NCBI RefSeq assembly: GCF_030272615.1
Contig: NC_081407.1
Coordinates: forward strand, 137,582,897 to 137,646,896
Direction of reading: 5' to 3'
Length of the DNA: 64,000 nucleotides
Source: Cryptomeria japonica
Lineage: Eukaryota > Streptophyta > Pinopsida > Cupressales > Cupressaceae
Shown: positions 56,980-64,000 of the stretch, in pieces
Layout: each line of letters begins with the position of its first letter
Numbering within the stretch: position 1 is the stretch's first letter
Position numbers and translations under genes: made by a program
The notes under the pieces: generated by a model
What the model was told of the DNA's origin: nothing
Databases searched by the model: none
The model's input: the letters and a program-made list of their open reading frames with translations, nothing else

Positions 56980-57358
56980 GAAATAAGGAAAATCATGAAT
57001 CCCTTAACTATCTAAGCAATTCAAACACAAAACAAGTGATATAGATGCAAAACAAAATGAAATTAAACAATGTAAAGTTCCCTATTGTACATCATGGCTT
57101 CCATTATTCTTCTCTTCTTTGTGGTATGGTGGCTCTCAGATATCACGCTGGCAATCTGCAATTGACACAAAGATTCAAAGTTCATGATTGCTGAAAATAG
57201 AGATTGAATGCTCAATTTATATATTTTCGGAGAATATTGATTGAAAGGTGGAACAAATTGGTCAAGAGGTGGAACTCAGGTGAGCTCACATGAAGATTGA
57301 TAGTTGAACACATATTCAACAGCTTGGATTATATTATGTGTTACATTTTCCATAGGTT
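56980..57358. other. Unassigned sequence between E8 and the PMD region
   Basis: No gene, LTR end or repeat recognised. The junction between truncated E8 and truncated E9 must lie here, but I cannot place it. Confidence 0.4.
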
Positions 57359-59105
57359 ATGGCCAATAGGGCCTTGATTACAACTTTGATAGAGCGATGG
57401 CATTCTAAGACATGTTCTTTTCATCTTCCTACTGGTGAGGCATCGATTACCTTAGAGGATGTATGGCGTATACTGCGTATTTTGATTCATGGTGAGAGAG
57501 TTGTGTATGACCATGATGATGGTGTTGCTGGATAATGTGCACTTTTCAAGTGTGAGGTACAAGACTTACAGATCAGTGGTCGGTATGATATCCCTTGGGC
57601 TCGATTAGACTATGCTGATCTGACTATCGTACTATGCAGTATCATCAGTGGTTTGTTGATGCCTGATAGACGAGGTCATGGATTTCTAGTTGGATGGGGC
57701 AGAGTGCTCCATGATATGATTGTGCATCGATGAGTATATGCTTGAGGTCAATGTCTTCTAGCCATGGTGTATTATCAGATGCACGACATTGTATACCTTG
57801 GATATGGATCTGTCAGTTGTGGTGTGACATTTCTCTAGACGTGGGCATGGGAGTAAATTTATATTTTGAGACCTGTTATTCATGTTGACTTGCAGCCTAG
57901 TGAGCCTTATGCTTATAGGTACACAATGGGTATTAGACACAGGGGTTTAGGTAACACCTTGTATTGGAGACATCAACTTGATATTTTGCATCTTTTTATT
58001 TGGAGACCAAATTTAGATTGCCCCGGTTGCGCAGATGATGCAATGCACTTACCTTTTTTCCAACATCAGATATATCTTATTGGTAGGTCATTCGAGACAC
58101 AGCGGATTATTGAGATGTCTCTTCTAGGATGGGTACTTAGATAGTTTGGGGAGGTACAGGTTACACCAGTGGTTACTACTTATTGTGCTCTTGTATCTCG
58201 AGAGGTATGATTGGGGGGTATGTATATAGCCACATGTTGCTTCTACTGAGTTTGATGCTCTTCAGCCATTACTTTAGGGTTGGGGTAGAGGTGCAGCAGA
58301 TCCAGGGACTACGTCGGAGTATGATGCATGGTTGGCTAGACATAGGCCTATTCCACTTACTGATCCTGTTGTTCCAATTACAGCACAACATATTCAACAT
58401 CCTAGACAGTGCCTAAAGATAGACATGGGGGAGAGAGTCAGAGGAGAGGGGGGAGATGAGGGAGGTGGAGGAGTGGAGGGGGGAGATGAGGACATAGACA
58501 TTGGTGGAGACACTGAGTCTACTAGCACCAGAGATGACGATGATTCTTCAAGGTCATCGAGCAATGAGGATGGTGATGATGATGATGATAATACAGAGCT
58601 GGAGAATGTGCCTTCTGCAGAGGGTGGAGGAGGATAGGTGGGTGACAAGGATGATGATGATCTGCAGATTCTCAGAGTGCGGATTAAGAGTCTAGAGGAT
58701 GAGGTCGCTAGACGAGATGTCGAGTGAGAGGCTTAACGTATAGACTACGGTGCATTAGAGACCAAGAGGGATTATTTCCAGAGGGAGAGAGATGAGGTAG
58801 TTAGATGGTCATAGATGATTCAGGCTGCCTATGATCAACACTTTGCTCCAGGTACTGATGCACAGAGACAGTCTAACAAACTTTATTATGCTACACAAGA
58901 GGATTTTTATTATCGACAACTTTATTATGACACTGTACTTGAGGGACAAAGAGCTCCTAGTTTTAGTGTTGTTAGAGGTCATTCCAGTTCTAGTAGGACT
59001 TCCACATAGAGGACTAGCAGTGGTGGTGTTATGGGACCACCTCGACATCCTGGGGAAGGAGCTAGTGCACAGGATTCACCTGCTAATAGAGGCAGTGTCA
59101 GTTGA
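57359..59105 (+). pseudogene. Plant mobile domain protein, broken, antisense in E9
   Basis: Starting near ATG 57359, the frames give WHSKTCSFHLPTGEASITLE, VWRILRILIHGERVVYD, then after a stop DIPWARLDYADLTIVLCSII and FLVGWGRVLHDMIVHR. Next come VYYQMHDIVYLGYGSVSCGV with a TWAWE block and, from 57866, YRYTMGIRHRGLGNTLYWRH and FETQRIIEMSLLGWVLR. An acidic low-complexity tail (58430-58640) and a short charged helix close it. The block order matches the E1 copy. Stops near 57532, 57732, 57748, 57835, 58141 and 58206 make it a pseudogene. It lies opposite in strand to the unknown frame at 61825-63575. Confidence 0.8.
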
Positions 59106-61824
59106 GACATATTGATCATATTATCTGAGCCTTCGGGCTTGTTTATTGTATTCATACACATTATCATTTTTGAGTTATATATATGATATGCAATTTTTTG
59201 GCGGTAATCTATCATGCTTTTCTTTACATGTATGTTAAATGATGCTATAAGTTATATGATGTATGTCTATATGATTCTATATGATTCATGAATGTTTTAT
59301 GAATGCAATGGTTTCTATATGATTTATTAATGATATTTATGAATGCAATTTGTTTCTACATGTATGCATAAATGATGTTTAGAATGCAATGACTACTACA
59401 TGATTTATTTTTTGTATGATAATGCCAGAACAAATTTTTAACTCACATGTACTTTGAAGAAATGTTAGTAAGATGAAAGAAAGAAGAGATTGATGAAAGA
59501 ATAATGTGATAAAAGAATATGATTTAGATAGAAGATGGGAAATCAACAGGCTATCAAGAAACATATGAGATGAGAATGAAATTGAATGAATCATAAACCT
59601 GTGTCATTTATTTTATTGCACAATATATATTCATCACCAAGCCTTATTATTGAACAATGAATCTTAGCACATCAGGGTATAAGGAACCAAGATGTGAAGA
59701 TATCTCATTGAAGAAACATACAGATAGCAGATAAGGAGTCAACCCCTCCATTTTGGGAAATACACTAGGGGTCGAGGTATGTGTGGCATTCAATAGCTGA
59801 ATGCTCCTATCACAAACACCCACTAGAGCAATTTCCCTAGAACTTCATCGGTTCACACCACAAACAACAAACAAAAGAAAAAGATAATGCCCATCATGGC
59901 TCCTCTACTCACTTGTGGACATCCTTGAGTAGCATAGGAACATAATCTGTCGCCATATTGATAAAAGATAAAGACTGACCCAGACAAAATTCAGCAGCTA
60001 TACTGACCTTGTGCCTTTGTTCTTAGTTGCTTGATGTGATGGTTGATAGTATCTGATCTCAGAAAGTTGCGGACCCCGTATAAGACTGATTTGTTTGATT
60101 TCGAGTGTACCCTCTTTTGTTTAAGACAAGATAATGATCACTTAATATGGATATAATACGATTGATAAGACAGTTCGATCAGTTGATTGCAGATGTTTGA
60201 CTAGATAGGAGTATCCTTTGTTAACTTCGTGCAAAGTGTTTGCTGGATATCTACTAGGGTATTTGTTTCTCACAAGGCAATTTATTGCAAGTTTTTTGAT
60301 TGATTGATTTTTGACTGTTTAGTTCTTTTTCAAGAGCTTTTTCGATGTTTTTGGATTATATGGATCGATATTTGAATGTTTTTGGTATTTTTCAAGACAT
60401 TTTGCAGATGTTTTTGTTTTCTTTCAAAGGACATTATATGAATGTTTTTGGTATTTTCACTACTCTTTCCGACTATTTTGGATTTTTAAGTTTTACACTG
60501 TTTTTTGGAGTTTTTCAGGACTTTTTTTCGAATGTTTTTGATATTTTTAAGTTTTCCATTGTTTTTGGATTTCTTTAGGATTTTTTTCGAATGTTTTTGA
60601 TATTTTTGAAGGACGTTTTCCAAATGTTTTTGGTTGATTTTTTTAGGACTTTTAACGATTTTTAGGATTTTTTTCAGTTATGCCCCCAGTGTGCAGACCT
60701 GTATGACATGATGATATGCAAAATGCATGCAGAGACAATGAATTTTTGATATTACCTATGTTAATGCAATATGCATGATGAAGATGCATTTCCTATTCGA
60801 GAAAGGATGATTGTGTTTGTTTGGCATTTTGTAATACACCAATTGAAATGGAGGTACAAAACATTTAGTAGATAAGTAGTCAATCGATCCTTAAGGTCCT
60901 TTGGAACATCCAAATTAACACACTTAGTGACTAGGATTTATAAATGGAGATGCGGAAAAATTCCCCATTGGTTCTTGAAACTTTGATCTTATTTTTCCCA
61001 TGTTTGTGCAAATGAGTTAATTCCTTCTCTTGTGTTCACTAAAGATCCTTAACATCCTATACAACTAGCTACATGGATTATTCTAACTTCAAAAATATCC
61101 CAAATAGAGCCTCGCTACCAGCAAGATTTTAGAGCTTTGATGAGGTTATAAATTGTAATTTCTCAAATATTTCTCCATTGCCACCAGGCATTCATAGCCC
61201 TGATGGAATTACTTGCATGTTCCCATAGTCAAGCTTTTTGTCGCACTTGCATGCGTGATATTTCAGTTATATATCATGGCTCTTTTGCCTTGAGATGAAT
61301 ATTTGACATAGCTCTTTTTCTTTTTATTTTCTCGCCTTGACTTTGTTAGTAATGAAACCTACTTGGGTGTGACAATTACAGTGATGCTGAAGTAGAATTT
61401 TAGATTTTTCACTAGTCATATGATCAACTAGGTGTCTAGAATGAATTAGAGATTTTCTTAATATGTTTGAGATATAGCAATTGATAGATTTTGGGTCAAC
61501 AAGTCTCAAATAGTGAAATCACTACTCAACCATAAGTAAAGCGTCATCACAGGGTAATGTTGAAAATGTATGACCTTAGGACCTCAATGACTTCATGTCT
61601 GAATATCTAAGAAAGGAGATGACCCTTGCTTCTCTTAAATGCACACAGATGATCACCTTAGACAAATGCCTTGTTTTATTGATGCTTCTATATGCAAATG
61701 CAGAAATGTTGCGAAAGCGATGTATTTGAAAAAGAAACTATATGTGATGTAGTGCTTTGAATAAAATGATATGCAATGTGGAAAGTGAAACCTAAACTAA
61801 CCCAACCCTTAGGTATAATATCAT
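59106..61824 (-). other. E9 non-coding region, with T-rich repeats
   Basis: No gene supported. Around 59910-59945 (tcacttgtggacatccttga) it matches the E4 region near 18965-19000. Between 60345 and 60660 the phrase GAATGTTTTTGGTATTTTTC recurs about six times with T-rich linkers. It resembles the T-rich block that lies just beyond the E4 integrase (19620-19700). No integrase follows here. Confidence 0.55.
60345..60660. repeat. T-rich interspersed repeat (GAATGTTTTTGRTATTTT)
   Basis: About six diverged copies with irregular spacing (near 60376, 60439, 60532, 60592 and others). Its homologue in E4 has one or two copies. Confidence 0.6.
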
Positions 61825-63575
61825 TCAAGGTGCATGCTGTTTATAAGGTCGAGGAATTTTGTGTAGGCAGTTCATTGGTCTTTGTTTGAAGAGTCGGATA
61901 AAGATGTCTTTTCTAATAGGATATAAGGACTTAGCTAAGTGTGCATGTTCAACATCACCAATGTTGATTTTATTAGTTTTTAGATTTTGTCGATCATCCA
62001 AGGGAAATCCAGCTTTAGAACCCATGAATTTTGCTATAGCGTTATCATTTTCAAAGAAATCCAACTTTGGTAGGTTCTCTTGCTCCCAGTCTTTCAAGTG
62101 TGGGTATATGAGGCAAATAGATTCTAGTTCTGAAGTTGTGACATGAGCGGGTGTTATGCCTATTTTTATTGATGCACTTGAAGAGGATGATGAAGTTAAC
62201 TAGGTGTCAATCCCATTAGTTGTTATTATGCTTGTTTTTGTCACTACATTAGCATTTGATGATGGCACAGATACAATTGCTGACAAGTTTCTCTATGTAG
62301 TATGATCTGGATTAGTGATTTCATTGATAAGGGGTTCACAAACAACTTGTGTAGAGGGATTGGGATGATTAGGAGAAATGGTAAGTTCATTTGAGAAGGA
62401 ATCTTGTGAGGAAAATGGAGGATTATGACATGGAGATGAAGGGATGGAGGGATCTTGATCTTGATTTGGAGAAATAATGGGATCTTATTTAGGATATGAA
62501 GGTGAAGGAATACTTTGCTCTGGACTTGGAAAGGGATTATTATGAAGGATAGAAGGAATGTTTCGATCTTTCTTAGGAGGTGGATATTGGATGGGACTTG
62601 AAAGGACACTTTGTTCTTGAGACAAAAGGGTATCATTATGAATAGAATAAAAAAGAGTGAGGGGATCATCATAAGATTCTTGGTTGGTGGGATTTTGATA
62701 AAAAATTGGGTAGGATGGAAGTGGTTGTTCTTGATCTTTATTTGTTTCATGACTCATTTATTTTGATTTTGGATCATCCTGTTGACTCGAGGAAGAAGTT
62801 TGGATATGCATGGGAGATTCTTGGAACGTTTCAACACATTGGCCTGATGAGAAAGGATTTTGAATGAGATCCTCTAAATCATGACTTGGATTAGATTGGA
62901 TTTGAATGATGGATAGCCCTTGGGAGATTGTGTTATTAGATGGAGATGGCATGGATTGGTCTTGTGTGACTTTAGAGGATGATGAAATGGTGGATATATA
63001 TGGTTGATTTGGGATTTGGTTGAAAGGGATTTGCTTTTGGTTGAAAGAAGTATGATTTTGGGTGAAAGATGTTTGATTTTGGTTGAATTAATTTTGATTT
63101 GGACTTTGGTTGAAAGGGGTTTGATTTTGGTTGAAAGAGGTTTGAATGTTGGGTTGGTGTGAATTTTGATTTGGCCTTTGGTTGAATAGGGTTTGATTCT
63201 AGTTGAAAGGGGTTTGATTGTTGGGTTGATATGATTGGTATGATTGATATAGTGGGTTGAAAGAAAAAGAAGGTTTACATGACTCTAATGTTGGTTGAAC
63301 TGAGGTAGGAACGATTTTTTTGAAGAATGAAGGTTGGCATGTTTGAATGGTCTCATAAGAAGAAGAAGGTTGGCTTGATACTAATTCCCTCGTGGTCATC
63401 ACTTCTCTCATTATGTTTTCTAACCAGCCCCTATGGTTGTTAGGACTAGTCAAGTCTATCAATTATTGTTGCAAAGTATTGATTTGTTGAGCTAAGGTTT
63501 CTATGGATGGCGATGGAATAGGAATGGAAGGGATGAATCCTCCACCTTCCCTATGAAATGTATAATGCTAATCCA
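61825..63575 (-). pseudogene. E9 unknown Gln/Asn/Pro/Ser-rich protein
   Basis: I do not recognise this protein. The probable start is ATG near 63575, with a stop two codons later. LTSPNNHRGWLENIMREVMT follows at 63460. Then comes a Phe-Asn-Gln-rich segment built of about 7-residue units (FNQNQT type, 63000-63240), and a Ser/Pro-rich stretch (62240-62950). The C-terminal part is more globular: LPKLDFFENDNAIAKFMGSK, KINIGDVEHAHLAKSLYPIR (61880-62080). Stops occur near 63199, 63090, 62755, 62487, 62300 and 62202. There is no zinc knuckle, protease or RT motif. It could be an unusual Gag or an extra element protein. It occupies the position expected of gag-pol in a minus-strand element. Confidence 0.5.
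63000..63240. repeat. Imperfect 21-bp-type repeat inside the E9 frame
   Basis: TTTGGTTGAAAGGGGTTTGAT and variants recur about nine times on the plus strand. On the minus strand they give (F)NQ(K/N)QT(P/S) units. Spacing is mostly 21 bases or multiples with some breaks. Confidence 0.65.
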
Positions 63576-64000
63576 TGATGTTTTCTTGATTGGTTTGGAC
63601 CTAGGATCACAACATGTAAGATGTTTTCTCCATTTCTCTGAATGTGACAATGTTTGATTGAACTTGACCAACTTGTTTGATTTGAGGTTGAGTTTGATTG
63701 ATCCTTTGATTGTGATTTGGACATTTGGGGTATGACTTTCTAGGATGATTATGCAAATGATGATAGACTAAGATAGACGTATATTAAGTCTAGACAAGGA
63801 CTATAAATGAGGATTATGCAAGGACCGACTATGGTCACAAGTATGTGAAATTTTGAGTTTGCAAGACTGTCTAACGTTTCAAAATTGACTTTTTTTTTCA
63901 GTAATTCTGTGTGTAGGACAAGTTTGTGTTTTTCCAAGTCTGAGAATAATTGTTTGCAGGTAGATATAGTTGTCTGAACTTGTTTTGAAACAAACTCTGA
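63576..64000 (-). other. E9, upstream of the unknown frame
   Basis: No gene seen; one short open frame (63749-63937) has no resemblance. It could be the element's leader region, which would continue past the window. Confidence 0.35.

Noticed and set aside
58394-58648. Minus-strand Ser/Pro-rich open frame
   Set aside because: It is the complement of the acidic GA-rich tail of the PMD pseudogene.
1-64000. Intact host gene, phage, plasmid or bacterial defence system
   Set aside because: No host-type exon structure, ribosomal RNA, operon or prokaryotic ribosome-binding pattern was found; the content is nested plant LTR elements throughout.

Overview
This window looks like repeat-packed intergenic DNA from a large land-plant nuclear genome. 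A conifer or other gymnosperm is my best guess. Reasons: the LTR retrotransposons are old, mutated and stacked several deep; the copia-type elements use a primer-binding site matching plant initiator tRNA-Met (TTGGTATCAGAGC); and two regions encode the plant-specific mobile domain (PMD). I see no intact host gene, rRNA or tRNA gene, CRISPR array or prokaryotic operon. Almost every recognisable coding region is broken by stops or frameshifts.

The window can be read as one set of nested insertions. The base layer is element A, a gypsy-type element on the plus strand, now in five pieces: 2688-3395, 10833-11310, 36813-38100, 44725-45039 and 52772-53776. Element B (45040-52771) is a related, uninterrupted copy sitting inside A. 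It serves as an internal template that confirms the order of A's pieces. Most insertions show an exact 5-bp target duplication: E2 (3396-10832, cattt), E3 (11311-36812, tgttc), E4 inside E3 (15767-33022, agttc), E6 (38101-44724, ccatg) and B (45040-52771, ggggg). E1 (1-2687) truncates A on the left. E8 (from 53777) interrupts A's 3' LTR on the right. Further insertions are solo LTRs at about 11487-12932 and 55370-56792 and a 1.08-kb insertion at 36946-38023.

The elements fall into four kinds. E3 is a Ty1/copia element (minus) with gag, protease, integrase, reverse transcriptase and RNase H. E4 is a 17.3-kb Ty3/gypsy element (minus) with gag, protease, RT, two RNase H domains and integrase, an organisation typical of the Tat lineage. 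A and B are gypsy-type elements carrying only gag and a protease-like region. E2 and E6 (and probably E8) have copia-like LTRs and primer sites but no pol. They encode a coiled-coil Gag with four zinc knuckles and then a separate protein of about 1,030-1,090 codons that I cannot assign to a family. This protein is present at the same place in both E2 and E6, and is the best candidate here for an undescribed component.

The two ends carry PMD pseudogenes that run antisense to the element they sit in (E1 on the left; E9, about 57 kb to the end, on the right). E9 also has a Gln/Asn/Pro/Ser-rich reading frame of unknown function. Tandem repeats occur at 765-1030, 1130-1412, 29645-29973 and in the E4 LTRs. 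AT-rich palindromes are clustered in the E1 and E4 LTRs.
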